Below, piece by piece: positions 31,119-41,199 of a stretch of 64,000 bases of DNA. The position numbers and the translations under genes are program-made. Numbering within the stretch: the stretch's first letter is position 1; every line of letters starts with the position of its first letter. The notes beneath the pieces are model-generated. The model was not told the origin of the DNA, did no database searches, and saw only the letters and a program-made list of their open reading frames with translations. This DNA is from Amarobacter sp964507025. GTDB lineage: Bacteria > Chloroflexota > Dehalococcoidia > Tepidiformales > Tepidiformaceae. The DNA is taken from the NCBI GenBank assembly GCA_964507025.1, contig CAZDOK010000001.1:310001-374000 (forward strand), in the 5' to 3' direction.

Positions 31119-32723
31119 CTACGTCCCGCGCTGGAGTCGTCCACCGACTCGCGTCACAGCTTCACGGAATTCGGCGACGCCCAGGAGGTTCGCCATCCCC
31201 GCATACACGGCCCCACCAGCGACTGCGCCGGCTGTTCCAACCACCAGGTGGTCAGTCCACGAATCGAGGTCGAAAGTCGCGAAGGAGGCTCCAAGCACCA
31301 GAGCCATGACGCCACCGCACACAGCCACGACCGCGATGGACTGGAGGTCGCCCTCAACGCTGGCACCGGTCCGGCGCGCGTACATCAGGTAGAGCATCCC
31401 CCACTCCAGCCATGCCGCCGCCGATACCGCAAAGGCCAGGCCTTCGGTGCCGAACTCACGCCACAGCACCGCGCTCAATGCCAGGTTCGCCCCCACCGCG
31501 ATGACCGCCAGCGTCACCGGTGTCCGTGTATCCCCCAGGGCGTAGAAGCCGCGGCTGTGGATTTCGATCCCCGCCTGGGGCACGATCCCGAGGCAGTACC
31601 ACCCCAGTGCGGCCGACGTGATCAGCGCATCACCACGCAGAAACTCGCCGCGTTCGAGCAGCACCACGGTCGCCGGTTCGCGAAGGATCGCCAGCCCGAG
31701 GGCCGCCGGCACCGTGAGGAACATGATCACCCTGAGCACGCGCGACACCGTGGCCGTCAGCGATTCCAGGTCCTCATCGGCGGCATGGTCGGCCAGGCGG
31801 GGGAACGCGGCCGTCGAAAGCGCCATCCCGAAGAGCGCGAGCGGCAGCCCCGCAAGCAACCACGCATACGTCAGGTTCGAAATTGCCGACGAGCCCACCT
31901 TCGAGGCGAAGAAACCGGTGATGACGAAGTTCACCTGGGCGGCCGCGAGCCCCACCACTCGCGGCCCCATCAGCCGGGCGACCTCGCGCACGGCCGCATC
32001 GCCCCAGCCGAACCCGAATTCGTACCGCATGCGCTCGCGGAACAGCCCCGGAACCTGGATCACGAGATGGAGCCCCGCCCCGATCGCCACGCCGATCGCC
32101 AGCCCCTTAACGCCCCACTCGTCGGCGAGCACAACGGCGCCGAAGATGATGGCGAGGTTATAGAGCATGGGAGAGAGCGCCGGCAGGAAGAACTGTTGCC
32201 GCCCGTTCAGGATGCCCGTGATGATTCCGCTCACCGCGAAGAGCAGCGGAGAAAGCAGCATGATCCGCGTGAGTTCCACCGCCTCGTCCATGAGCTCATC
32301 GCGGCGGCCGATGTCCTCGCCCAATCCCGGCGCCAGCAACGGAACCAGCATCGGTGCCAGCGCGAACGCCACGGCGCACAGCACGGCCGTAGCGACGGTG
32401 ACGAGGTTCAGCACCCGGCTCGCCAGCCGCCATGCCTCCGCCTCGCCTTCCCTGCGGTAGAGGCGCGCAAACACCGGGATGAACGCGCTTCCCAGGGTGG
32501 CCCCGGCTAGCACCTGGAAGATCAGATCCGGGACGCGAAACGCGATGTTGTAGGCATCAAGTTCCGGGCTCGAACCGAACGCGTTCGCGATGGCGATGGT
32601 CCGTACCACGCCCAGCAGCCGCGATCCGATGAACCCGAAGGCAACGATGGCGGCGGCGATAGCCAGCCCCCCGGCGGCCCGCGCCGGCATGTCGCTCTCG
32701 CTCCGGGCGGGGGCGTCCGCCAT
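31119..32723 (-). CDS. murJ: Lipid II flippase MurJ (MviN family)
   Basis: Flips the lipid-linked peptidoglycan precursor across the membrane. 534 residues with about 14 hydrophobic helices and MviN signatures (GSRLLGVVRTIAIANAFGSS near the N-terminus, then the FQVLAGATLGSAFIPVF region). It implies a peptidoglycan or related lipid II pathway. It is followed by small membrane protein genes. Confidence 0.92.
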   Translation of the reverse strand: MADAPARSESDMPARAAGGLAIAAAIVAFGFIGSRLLGVVRTIAIANAFGSSPELDAYNIAFRVPDLIFQVLAGATLGSAFIPVFARLYRREGEAEAWRLASRVLNLVTVATAVLCAVAFALAPMLVPLLAPGLGEDIGRRDELMDEAVELTRIMLLSPLLFAVSGIITGILNGRQQFFLPALSPMLYNLAIIFGAVVLADEWGVKGLAIGVAIGAGLHLVIQVPGLFRERMRYEFGFGWGDAAVREVARLMGPRVVGLAAAQVNFVITGFFASKVGSSAISNLTYAWLLAGLPLALFGMALSTAAFPRLADHAADEDLESLTATVSRVLRVIMFLTVPAALGLAILREPATVVLLERGEFLRGDALITSAALGWYCLGIVPQAGIEIHSRGFYALGDTRTPVTLAVIAVGANLALSAVLWREFGTEGLAFAVSAAAWLEWGMLYLMYARRTGASVEGDLQSIAVVAVCGGVMALVLGASFATFDLDSWTDHLVVGTAGAVAGGAVYAGMANLLGVAEFREAVTRVGGRLQRGT

Positions 32724-32767
32724 CCCCGGATCCTAGACGTTCGCACTCCTACAGGCGCAGCGTTACC

Positions 32768-33193
32768 TCACCCGCCCTCCGCGCACCCGGTGATTTCCGC
32801 CGGGTCGATGCGGAAGACCACGGCCTCGGCCAGGGTGGTCCGGTGGCCATGCCCGGCGGTCACGGCCGCGTGATTGCCGTCGAATGCCCGGAGCAACACC
32901 TGGCGGGCGTGGACCTGGTCGGGTTCTCCTGTCAGTTCGTGAAACGCGCCCTGCACGAGCACGCTTTTCCACTCCGTGGGACTGACAATCGTGTCCACTT
33001 CGAGCGCGACGTGCGGCCAGAGCCGCATCAGACGGAGCTTCTTACCCGGCGCGGCATGGGCGAAAACCGCGCCCTCCGCGAATGCGTAGTGGATCGGAAC
33101 TACGTACACACCATCGGCGTCGCGCATCGCGATCCGCCCGACTGCTTGGCTCCTGAGGATGTCTTCGCACTCGGCAAGGCTGAGGTCTCTCAC
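32768..33193 (-). CDS. Pyridoxamine 5'-phosphate oxidase-like flavoprotein
   Basis: 141 residues of the split-barrel FMN-binding fold (GRIAMRDADGVYVVPIHYAF, later GKKLRLMRLWPHVALEVD). Such proteins are often F420- or FMN-dependent reductases of unknown substrate. I chose GTG 33193 because GGGAGG lies 8 bases upstream; longer starts overlap this site. Confidence 0.8.
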   Translation of the reverse strand: MRDLSLAECEDILRSQAVGRIAMRDADGVYVVPIHYAFAEGAVFAHAAPGKKLRLMRLWPHVALEVDTIVSPTEWKSVLVQGAFHELTGEPDQVHARQVLLRAFDGNHAAVTAGHGHRTTLAEAVVFRIDPAEITGCAEGG

Positions 33194-33284
33194 GGTCGAC
33201 ACCTCCCGCGCCCCAGTTAACCGCGGCCGCGGCGCCAATCCATCGGCCGGTCGTCGATTCTTCCCTGCCCCATCGCCCCTTCCC

Positions 33285-33590
33285 TCAGGGATCGAACCAC
33301 CAGTCCATCGCGTGGTGGCGCTGTGGACGTTGTGCGCGCCGCATCAACGTGTCGGGGTCGTCGAGTTCGTGGATGCTCAAGCGTCGCCCCAGGAGTTGCT
33401 CTATGCGCGAGTACAGCAACTCCTCGGGCACGGAACGCCTGGTCATCAACCACTGCTCAAGCTCCTCGAGCCGCATCGCCGGCGCCATCAACCCGGGGTC
33501 CGGTGGCGCCGCCAGGAAGCGCAGGCAGTAGGGGCATCCCGTTGCTTCATCAAACGGAACGAGGTGGATATCGCACTCAGCTTTGCCCAT
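33285..33590 (-). CDS. Hypothetical protein with CxxC motif
   Basis: 101 residues. An N-terminal C6 and CPYC at 19-22 could bind metal; the rest is helical and charged, ending HHAMDWWFDP. Unrecognised. It lies 34 bases downstream of the GH38 gene. Confidence 0.5.
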   Translation of the reverse strand: MGKAECDIHLVPFDEATGCPYCLRFLAAPPDPGLMAPAMRLEELEQWLMTRRSVPEELLYSRIEQLLGRRLSIHELDDPDTLMRRAQRPQRHHAMDWWFDP

Positions 33591-33624
33591 CCCTCACCCC
33601 TGCCTGCGGTCGCCCTCGCCCCGG

Positions 33625-36393
33625 CTACGCGCGACCGAAGCGAAGCGACGCGATCTGCCACTCTCGCAGGGGTACGCGCCACCCCGCGGCGCCGGATTCC
33701 ACCGGTGCCACCGTTCGCTCCAAGAGGTCGACAAGGCTGGCGCCAGCGGCGGCCGCTGGCACGTCGATCGCCGCCACCGTGTCCGAACCCGAGGCGTTAT
33801 AGAGTCGCAGGATTGGCGCGCCATCCAGGTCGCTCCGGTGGAGCGCGGTCGGTATCACCCCCGCTGCAACTCGCGCGAGTGGCACATCGAGCCCCAGCGA
33901 GCCCTCATGCTCGTTCGTTCCGAATGCCAGGGGCGGGTAGGCGAACGCGTGGGCGAGCGCCTGGACGTTGTTCTCCCGCCAACTCCCTCGAAAGGTCGTT
34001 ACGGCGTAGGCGAACGAGTGCGTGCCCTGCATCTGGCTATCCTCGGTCGAGATCGTGGGGCCGGCGCCGCCACGCCGCGAGACCAGGTCCGGCCGCGAGA
34101 GCCAGCCCGCGCACCGGAGCAGCGTCAGCGCGAAGGCCTGGCGCCCATCCCGGCTACGCACCACTTCTCCCTCCTGCAGGCCGCGGTTGAACACGGCCAT
34201 GCCCGTGCCGTCTGCCTCGAAGGCCGCAAACGTCTTCTGTGGGAACGTTGTCGGCGGCTGCTCGTTGCTCACCCCGTTCCACGGGGGTGGAGTCAACGAC
34301 CGTTCAGAGACGTGGAACTGGTTTTCCGTGAGGGCGTGCTCAATCGTAAACGGCAGAGGGAAGAGTGCCCGCAACCGATGGTCTCGTGCATGGTTCTCCA
34401 CGGCCACGCGGAAGTCCACCCGGGGAATGCCGTTCCAGAGCGTCACCTCCGTGACGATCGGGACCACGACCTGCTCCCGCCTGGTGCGCCGTGTGCGCTT
34501 CTGGGTCAGCCTCGCGGGCAGCTGGAGCATGGTCACGTACTTGAGCGTCGAGGACACCCGGTTGGCCGTGCGCTCTACTTCTTGAACGGCGACGGGGGTG
34601 ATCACGGCATCCGGAAGGATGTCGGCGTTGTATTCGTCGCCCCGGTCCCCTTCGGAGACGAAGGCGTTCGCGTTTTCGATGTCGACCCCGTGTTGCCAGT
34701 CCCGGACCAGGAGCTTCCCCTTGCGCAGGCGGACCTCGTAGTACTCGTTGGCGATGCCCCGGGCTGGCAGCCCGGGCGTCGGGTCGTCCTGACCCGAATC
34801 GAACGGCGTGAGCACCTGCACGCCGATGGCGGCGCCGGCCGGCAGCACCGCATGCAACCGCGCCCGTTGGCTCCGCCGCACCGTTACCTCCGCGGTGTCG
34901 GCCAGGTTGTTGGCGGCCACCTGGCGAACTTCCTCGCGCACGGCCGCCTCGTCGATCACGGTGATGTCCTGCCCCACGGTCGTCGCCACCCGCAGGTGAC
35001 GCCCATCCAGCTCCCAGCCCATAGCTTCGATGGCATTGTTGTCATAACGCTGATCGCGGAGGAAGTCCAAGTGGCGGTGCGCCCCCCTTGGTGACACGGC
35101 TTCGTGGACGAAGGTCTCGCCCCCGGTTGCAGACTCAAGGTCGAGGAAGTACGGCACGAGGCTCCCATCGGGGAGCTTGAGCCGGTCGTAGCTGGCCCAG
35201 TCCAGGGGAACGTCGGCCTCCAGGACCGCTGGAGCTCCCGCCACCGGCCGGAACACGGCGATCGCCCCGCCAGCCGGGACCGAAGCGTTCCTGGTGATGT
35301 GCGCCATGGACTCCCGCGCGACCTGCCGCGCCAGCTGCTCCGCCCGGTCGTAGCGGGGGAACATCTCGCGATGGGTCTGGTCGACGCTGCACCCGCAGAT
35401 CGAGTCGTGCGGTGAGTTCTCCAGCAGCAGCCGCCACGCCTGGCGCATCGCCGGCGAGCCATCGGGACCGTGGTGCAGGTAGGCGAGCAGTTCCAGCGGC
35501 TCCGCGTACTTCTCGAGGGCGCCCGAGACCTCGAAGTCCCGCTGTTTGATGCTCATCCGCGCCGATAGCACTCCCACCAGTACATTCGAGCGGTCGGGCG
35601 AACGCAGCTCGCCATGGTGCGTGATGTCGTCGATGCCCGCCGCCAGCACCGCCCGTTCGTACTCCGCCAGGGTCGCCAGGTGGAAGTCATAGCCCCGCCC
35701 GCGTGCCCGTTCGAGCGCGGCGGGCACGTGCGGCTCCATGCGCGAATGGTCGGTCCCGTTCATCAGCACTGCGGGGAGCCCATCGCGCAGGTCCCTTTCC
35801 TGGCGCCGAACGCGCTCCAGCAGATCGTCCGGGTCGTCCGGGAGCCGCCACCCGCTCGAGTAGCTGTTACGCAGGTAGAGCACCGGGAGGCGGGTGCCAT
35901 CGGGGGCCTCCCACCAGAAGCTCCACCCGGGGATGGCGTCGGAGACTCCGCGCCAGAGGCAGGCGCTGGTGAGCCCGAGCTGAGCCATGATCTGGGGCAT
36001 CTGGGCGATGTGCCCGAACTGGTCCGCGCAGTGCCCCACCTTCAGGCTGCCGCCCAGCCGCTCCGCGAATCGGATACCCCGCTGGAAGCTGCGGATGTGT
36101 GATTCGCCGCTCGGCAGGAACTCGTCGGGCTGCACCCACCACGGACCGATCACGATGCGGCCCGATTCGATGAACGCCCGGAGCCGGCCCTCGTTCTCGG
36201 GACGGAGCTCAAGGTAGTCGTCGATGACGATGGACTGCCCGTCCAGGTTGAAGCACCGGTACTCGGGATGCGCCTCCATGTGGTCCAGGAGTTCATCGAT
36301 CATCTGCACCAACCGCCAGCGGAACAGCTCGTGCGGCTGGTACCACTCCCGGTCCCAGTGACAATGGGGCACGACGTAGACGGTCCGCGGCAT
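33625..36393 (-). CDS. Alpha-mannosidase, glycoside hydrolase family 38
   Basis: 922 residues. The metal-binding HCHWD motif is at 10-14, the nucleophile Asp is D124 in ADQFGH, followed by the middle helical domain (SICGCSVDQTHREMF) and a large C-terminal beta region. Cytosolic by sequence (no signal peptide). It would remove alpha-mannosyl residues or act as a mannosylglycerate hydrolase-like enzyme. No sugar transporter is adjacent. Confidence 0.92.
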   Translation of the reverse strand: MPRTVYVVPHCHWDREWYQPHELFRWRLVQMIDELLDHMEAHPEYRCFNLDGQSIVIDDYLELRPENEGRLRAFIESGRIVIGPWWVQPDEFLPSGESHIRSFQRGIRFAERLGGSLKVGHCADQFGHIAQMPQIMAQLGLTSACLWRGVSDAIPGWSFWWEAPDGTRLPVLYLRNSYSSGWRLPDDPDDLLERVRRQERDLRDGLPAVLMNGTDHSRMEPHVPAALERARGRGYDFHLATLAEYERAVLAAGIDDITHHGELRSPDRSNVLVGVLSARMSIKQRDFEVSGALEKYAEPLELLAYLHHGPDGSPAMRQAWRLLLENSPHDSICGCSVDQTHREMFPRYDRAEQLARQVARESMAHITRNASVPAGGAIAVFRPVAGAPAVLEADVPLDWASYDRLKLPDGSLVPYFLDLESATGGETFVHEAVSPRGAHRHLDFLRDQRYDNNAIEAMGWELDGRHLRVATTVGQDITVIDEAAVREEVRQVAANNLADTAEVTVRRSQRARLHAVLPAGAAIGVQVLTPFDSGQDDPTPGLPARGIANEYYEVRLRKGKLLVRDWQHGVDIENANAFVSEGDRGDEYNADILPDAVITPVAVQEVERTANRVSSTLKYVTMLQLPARLTQKRTRRTRREQVVVPIVTEVTLWNGIPRVDFRVAVENHARDHRLRALFPLPFTIEHALTENQFHVSERSLTPPPWNGVSNEQPPTTFPQKTFAAFEADGTGMAVFNRGLQEGEVVRSRDGRQAFALTLLRCAGWLSRPDLVSRRGGAGPTISTEDSQMQGTHSFAYAVTTFRGSWRENNVQALAHAFAYPPLAFGTNEHEGSLGLDVPLARVAAGVIPTALHRSDLDGAPILRLYNASGSDTVAAIDVPAAAAGASLVDLLERTVAPVESGAAGWRVPLREWQIASLRFGRA

Positions 36394-36496
36394 CGCTGGC
36401 TCTCCTCGCCGGTGGTGGCCGCGCGATTGTATCTGCAGGGTGCCTAACGTGGCCGCCGCCCTTGCCCATCTCCGCCCGAGGGTGTCTTATCGCCCG

Positions 36497-37333
36497 ATGC
36501 CGCAGTTCGAACACGACGGGATCACCATCAACTACGAAGACGTGGGCGACCGCGAGGCCCCTGCTGTCGTCCTCCTCCACGGCTTCACATCCGACCTGCG
36601 TAGCTGGGCTCCGCTGTTCGCGGAACTGACCGCCGACTACCGCGCCATCGCCATCGATCTGCGCGGGCACGGCCTCTCCTGCGCGCCGGACGATCTCGAC
36701 TCCTACACCATCGAGATCCTTGCCGGCGATGTCGCGGAACTCCTGGATCACCTGGAGATCGACATCTGCGCGCTCGTCGGTTCTAGCTTCGGCGGCATGG
36801 TTGCCCTGCAGTTTGCGGTTACGTGGCCCGAACGCCTCGCAGGCCTCGTGCTTTCCGACACCTCGGCGGCCTTCGACCACCCGGACTACGACGAGCGCTA
36901 TCGCCAGCGCGAAGCCGCCATCGCTGACTTCGTTGACACGGTCGACCGGTTTGGGCCTGCTGAGGCCGGCAAGCGGGCGGCCCGCTCGGTCGAGGATCCC
37001 TTCCTTGCCCAGGGCATTCGTGACCGCCATGCCCGCATGTCGAGGAGCGGCATCCTCGGTTGCGCCCGCGTCCGTCGCGAACGGCCGAGCCTCCTGCCGG
37101 TCATCGGAGAGCGCCTGACCATCCCGGTCTTGATTTGCATTGGCGAGGACGACCAGGTTCGCGCCGCCTGCGACGTCATGGCTCGTGAACTCCCGGGCGC
37201 ACGCTACCTCATGTTCAAGAACACCGGCCATTCCATCCCGACTCGGCAGCCAGACCTGTTCGCCCGCGAACTTCTCCGCTTCTTCGCCGATATCGAGGAT
37301 GGCCAGCCCATCGCCGGCCGCAGAACCATCTGA
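36497..37333 (+). CDS. Alpha/beta hydrolase
   Basis: 278 residues with the oxyanion-hole HGFTSD, nucleophile elbow GSSFGG, an acid in GEDDQV and His in NTGHSIP. Substrate unknown; the closest general type is the esterase/3-oxoadipate enol-lactonase group. ATG 36497 starts MPQFEHDG; a GTG-initiated longer form from 36440 is possible. Confidence 0.85.
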   Translation: MPQFEHDGITINYEDVGDREAPAVVLLHGFTSDLRSWAPLFAELTADYRAIAIDLRGHGLSCAPDDLDSYTIEILAGDVAELLDHLEIDICALVGSSFGGMVALQFAVTWPERLAGLVLSDTSAAFDHPDYDERYRQREAAIADFVDTVDRFGPAEAGKRAARSVEDPFLAQGIRDRHARMSRSGILGCARVRRERPSLLPVIGERLTIPVLICIGEDDQVRAACDVMARELPGARYLMFKNTGHSIPTRQPDLFARELLRFFADIEDGQPIAGRRTI

Positions 37334-37346
37334 AGTCCTGTCCCCG

Positions 37347-37877
37347 CTACGTCCACCACCAGCGCAGCGGCCCGGGCGGCGTCATCCCAAACGCGCGCAG
37401 GGCAAGCCACACCACGATCTCGACCAGGGACAGCCCCAGCAGCACACCCATGACGGCGACGGCTATGGGCGCCGCAAGCGGCACCACCAGCAGCGCGAGC
37501 AGCACGATCCCCGCGATATCGCCAGCCTTCGCTCCCCGCAAAAGGGCGGCAAGCCGTACCGCGCCCCAGATGACGTAACGGCGCACCGTGGGCACCTCGG
37601 ACTCACCGAGCGCACGCCGGAACACCCCATCCGCATCGTTCCGCGGAATGAGCCCGGTCTCACAGAGATAATCGTGCAAGACCGCGGCCTTCGTGTACTT
37701 CCCTGAGGTCGGCACGAGCCACGTGAACAACCGTGGCACGCTGGCGAAGTCCGTGAGCGTGCCCGCCGGCACCACGAGGTCCTCGAGCTTGCCGTGGTAG
37801 CGCAGGTCCGAGAGGAGCCGCCACCGCTTCTCGTTGACTTCCTCGACCTGCAACGGTGTGGCGGGATCGAAGGGCAC
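37347..37877 (-). CDS. DUF1353 protein with C-terminal membrane helices
   Basis: 176 residues. The first 115 match the DUF1353 pattern (DFASVPRLFTWLVPTSGKYTKAAVLHDYLC), a fold often found in phage-associated proteins. Two hydrophobic segments (about 120-138 and 139-160) follow, which is not typical of phage forms. No other phage gene is near. GTG start with GGAG close upstream. Confidence 0.7.
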   Translation of the reverse strand: MPFDPATPLQVEEVNEKRWRLLSDLRYHGKLEDLVVPAGTLTDFASVPRLFTWLVPTSGKYTKAAVLHDYLCETGLIPRNDADGVFRRALGESEVPTVRRYVIWGAVRLAALLRGAKAGDIAGIVLLALLVVPLAAPIAVAVMGVLLGLSLVEIVVWLALRAFGMTPPGPLRWWWT

Positions 37878-38036
37878 GTCTCCACCACCTTTCGATGTTA
37901 CGCCAGAACTGGATATCGCTCATACTACAGGGCGAGTCAAGGCCACCTGCTGCGCTGCCGCCCGTGCCGGGCACCTGCTACATTGGGCACTGGACGCGAC
38001 CATGCCCCGGCGCGTACCCCGCTCCCGGAGCCAGCC

Positions 38037-38657
38037 ATGGCCCGCATGAACATTACCGCTGTCCGCAGGCAGCAAATCATCGACGCCACCATCCGTGTCA
38101 TGGCCGCGCGAGGATGGAACGAGACGTCGATCGACGAGATCACTCGCGAGGCAGGTGTCTCCCGCGGGCTCGTCGCCTATCACTTCAAGGACAAGGCCCA
38201 GCTGCTCTCCGGCGTCTTGGCTAGCTGCCAGGACACCTTCACGGCCACGGTCGCTGACGCCATTGCCACCAGCGGTGATCCGGTTGAGCAATTGCGCGCC
38301 GCAACACGGCGCGCGGTCCTGATGGCCCGCGATGACCCGGCTTCCTATGAAGTCTTCCTGCACTTCTCAGCCAGCGCCCGCAGCGCCCCCGAGCTCGCGG
38401 GCCAGGTGCGTGAGCTGTATCGCGGCTTCCGCCGCGCCATTGCCGACGGCATCCGCCGGGGCCAGGATTCTGGCCACTTTCGCCCGGTCGACCCCGAACT
38501 CACCGCGGCCCGCCACACCGGCGCCATCATCGGCCTGGCCTTCCAGTGGCTGCTCGACCCGGAGAGCTTCGACCTCGAGGCAGCTGCCAGGGATGCCGAG
38601 GACGCCATCATCGCTGTCATCGTCCCGGACCCGGCGCGAGCGGCCCTGAGCCCGTGA
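38037..38657 (+). CDS. TetR family transcriptional regulator
   Basis: 206 residues with N-terminal HTH (RRQQIIDATIRVMAARGWNETSIDEITREAGVS) and a C-terminal domain of the TetR_C type. It is followed by a cyclase family gene 30 bases later and may regulate that short operon. ATG 38037 chosen; ATG 38046 is an alternative. Confidence 0.88.
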   Translation: MARMNITAVRRQQIIDATIRVMAARGWNETSIDEITREAGVSRGLVAYHFKDKAQLLSGVLASCQDTFTATVADAIATSGDPVEQLRAATRRAVLMARDDPASYEVFLHFSASARSAPELAGQVRELYRGFRRAIADGIRRGQDSGHFRPVDPELTAARHTGAIIGLAFQWLLDPESFDLEAAARDAEDAIIAVIVPDPARAALSP

Positions 38658-38687
38658 CCCCGCACGGCATCGTCGCGGGCAGCTACA

Positions 38688-39656
38688 ATGCCCGCCATGC
38701 CAATCCCAGACCCGCTCCCCACGTTCGACCAGCTCCCCGCCGTCGACGGTGCTCCGCCCCATTCGGGCTGGTGGCTCTTCGGTCGCGATGACCAGGTAGG
38801 CCTCTTCAACCTGCAGACCCCGGAGCGTATCGCTGCCGCGGCGCGGCTCGTCACCGCCGGCAAGACGTTCGCGCTCAACTGGGACCTGGAGCTTCCCAAC
38901 CCGCCCTTGTTCGGCAGAGGCGCGATCCGCCAGAGCATCATCGCCGGGGCAATCCATCACGATGACGTACTGGACAACTTCTACCCCCAGGCCAGCAGCC
39001 AGTGGGACACACTCGTCCACGTCGGCAACACCCAGCACGGCTTCTACAACGGCATCAAGGCATCGGAAGTAACCGGCAAGCCAGGCTCGAAGGGCGGCAT
39101 CGACCACTGGGCGCGCCGCGGTATCGCTGGCCGGGCAGTGCTGCTCGACATCGGTCGCTATCTCGAATCCCGCGGCGACCCCATCGACTTCACCACCGAC
39201 CGGCGCTTCTCGGCCGATGAGCTCGAAGCCTGCCGCCTCGCCCAGGGTGTGGAGTTCGAACCGGGCGACGTCCTCCTCCTCCGCACCGGCTGGACCGAGT
39301 GGTACACCACTCTCGATCAACAGCAGCGAGTCGCACTCGCCAACATGGCAACCTTCCGTGCGCCCGGCATCGCCGCAGGCGAGCCGATGGCGCGCTACCT
39401 CTGGGACCTCCACATCGTTGCCGCGGCGAGCGACCTCCCCTCGCTCGAAGCCTGGCCACCGCGCCGCGATACGGGCGGATTCCTGCACGAGTGGATCATC
39501 GGCCTGTTTGGCATGGCCATCGGCGAGCTCTGGGACCTTTCGAAGCTCGCCGCCGACTGCGCCGCCGATGGTCGCTACGCCTGCTTCTTCACCTCCGCGC
39601 CCATCAACAAGGTCGGCGGTATCGGGTCGCCTCCCAACGCTCTCGCGCTGAAATAG
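38688..39656 (+). CDS. Cyclase/kynurenine formamidase-like family protein
   Basis: 322 residues of the metal-dependent cyclase family (PF04199 type). Metal ligands are expected in SQWDTLVHVGNTQHGFYNG and the DVLLLRTGWTEWY region. Members hydrolyse amide or cyclic substrates. It lies between a TetR gene and a PPOX protein (2-base gap), suggesting a small catabolic operon. Confidence 0.85.
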   Translation: MPAMPIPDPLPTFDQLPAVDGAPPHSGWWLFGRDDQVGLFNLQTPERIAAAARLVTAGKTFALNWDLELPNPPLFGRGAIRQSIIAGAIHHDDVLDNFYPQASSQWDTLVHVGNTQHGFYNGIKASEVTGKPGSKGGIDHWARRGIAGRAVLLDIGRYLESRGDPIDFTTDRRFSADELEACRLAQGVEFEPGDVLLLRTGWTEWYTTLDQQQRVALANMATFRAPGIAAGEPMARYLWDLHIVAAASDLPSLEAWPPRRDTGGFLHEWIIGLFGMAIGELWDLSKLAADCAADGRYACFFTSAPINKVGGIGSPPNALALK

Positions 39657-39658
39657 CG

Positions 39659-40072
39659 ATGCTCCGCGAGCTCACCCCCGACGTGCTCAGCTTTCTCGAA
39701 CAGGCGAAGTGGCCCGGCGTGCTCTCCACCCTTAGCCCGGCCGGGGCTCCTATCACTTCGGCCGTCTGGTTCGGAGTGCTCGATGGCGATGTCATCATCT
39801 CCACGCCCGCCGGCCGGCCAAAGGCTCGCAACGCCCGCCTCGATCCACGCGTCTCCTTCATCGTCGACACAAAGGAGCGGCCCTACCGCGGGGTGGCCAT
39901 CGAAGGCGAGGCCGAGGTGTTGGACGATCCCGGCAAGTCGCACATGCGCGCCATTGCCCATCGATACCTGGGCGCCGAACTCCCGCCCGAAGTGGAGGAG
40001 CGCATTGCCATGCGTGAGCGCGTGGTCCTGCGCATCCACCCCCGGCGGGTCCGCCTGTGGAATCTCGGGTGA
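39659..40072 (+). CDS. PPOX-class F420/FMN-dependent enzyme
   Basis: 137 residues, split-barrel flavin-binding fold (GVLSTLSPAGAPITSAVWFG, GRPKARNARLDPRVSF). Members of this type often use F420 or FMN. It is tightly packed between the cyclase gene and a HAD gene whose GTG overlaps its stop (GTGA). Confidence 0.85.
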   Translation: MLRELTPDVLSFLEQAKWPGVLSTLSPAGAPITSAVWFGVLDGDVIISTPAGRPKARNARLDPRVSFIVDTKERPYRGVAIEGEAEVLDDPGKSHMRAIAHRYLGAELPPEVEERIAMRERVVLRIHPRRVRLWNLG

Positions 40073-40785
40073 GCGGCATCCGCGCCATCCTGTTCGACCT
40101 GGGCGACACCGTGTTCGGCCTCGACGCGATGGACCTGGCCAGGGCGCACAACCGTTTCGCCTCGGTGTTACAGGAACGGACAGGCCTCGACCCATCCGCT
40201 GCCAGCAGTGTTGCCGAAACCGTCGGCCGGAACGTCCGTGAAGACCTGGCGGCCCGGCACGCTGCCGGCGCGTCTGATGAGCCATCCATCGCCTCGGTGG
40301 CCCGTCCCCACCTGGACCGCTTCGGGGCGGCCGCGGAGGAACTGGCGGCAGCGCTCGACCACCTTTTCGGCGAGGCCGACATCAAGCGCTGGGTGCTGCC
40401 ACGCGGGCGAGCCGGCGATCTCCGGCGCTTCGTTGACGCCGGCCTTCAGGTGGCCTTTGTTTCCAACACCCAGACACCACCGGAACTCATGCGCCGCCGG
40501 CTCGGCGAATTCGGGCTGCTGGACATCGCCGCGGTCGCGATCTTCTCCGTGGAACTTGGCCACCGGAAGCCTGGCGAGCAGATCTACCGTGCCGCGCTTG
40601 GTGGGCTTGGTGTCGGACCGTCCGGGGCACTTTTCGTTGGCGACCGCGTGCGCGAGGACGTACTGGGTCCGCAGGCCCTGGGCATGCAAGCCGTGCTCAC
40701 CCACGAGTTCCGCCGAGAGGAGCCGGGCAGCGCCAGCCCGGCTGCGGTCATCGGGTCCCTGGACCAGCTCTGGGATCTGCTCTGA
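40069..40785 (+). CDS. HAD superfamily hydrolase
   Basis: 238 residues with motif I DLGDT, motif II FVSNTQ, a conserved Lys in GHRKPGEQ and motif III GDRVREDVLG. It is a phosphatase-type HAD with a helical cap; substrate unknown. It is translationally coupled to the PPOX gene. Confidence 0.88.
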   Translation: MSGIRAILFDLGDTVFGLDAMDLARAHNRFASVLQERTGLDPSAASSVAETVGRNVREDLAARHAAGASDEPSIASVARPHLDRFGAAAEELAAALDHLFGEADIKRWVLPRGRAGDLRRFVDAGLQVAFVSNTQTPPELMRRRLGEFGLLDIAAVAIFSVELGHRKPGEQIYRAALGGLGVGPSGALFVGDRVREDVLGPQALGMQAVLTHEFRREEPGSASPAAVIGSLDQLWDLL

Positions 40786-40790
40786 CGGAC

Positions 40791-41156
40791 TCAGCACTGC
40801 CAGTGGCGCACGAGGTCGTTGTGGCCTCGGCATGCCAGCTCGTAGGAGCCACCCTGGACGACCAGCATCGCAACCACCAGCACGATGAAGAACAGCAGAC
40901 CGTAGGCAAGCCCAAGGCCGCTCAGCCACTTGCCGATCACGAATCCCACGACCAGGACCAGCACCAGGAACCCGAGGTGCACTGCGAGGTAGAGAGTATC
41001 TCTGCGGTTCCTCCCGGCTTCGTCGTCCACCACCGAAACATCCACCAGCGCGTGCATGGCCGCCACATACGCCGCGATGAACAGGGCGCAGATGAAGATG
41101 CTGGCGAGGACCTGGGCTCCAGTGCTTTTGCGGTTTCCTTCGGGGTCACGCTCCAC
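40791..41156 (-). CDS. Hypothetical membrane protein, three helices
   Basis: 121 residues with hydrophobic segments at about 16-34, 57-75 and 83-102, ending in LACRGHNDLVRHWQC. No family recognised. A stem-loop separates it from the upstream thioredoxin-like gene. Confidence 0.65.
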   Translation of the reverse strand: MERDPEGNRKSTGAQVLASIFICALFIAAYVAAMHALVDVSVVDDEAGRNRRDTLYLAVHLGFLVLVLVVGFVIGKWLSGLGLAYGLLFFIVLVVAMLVVQGGSYELACRGHNDLVRHWQC

Positions 41157-41199
41157 GGCCCCGATTTAGCCACGCCCGTGGCCACCCCTGCAACACGAA

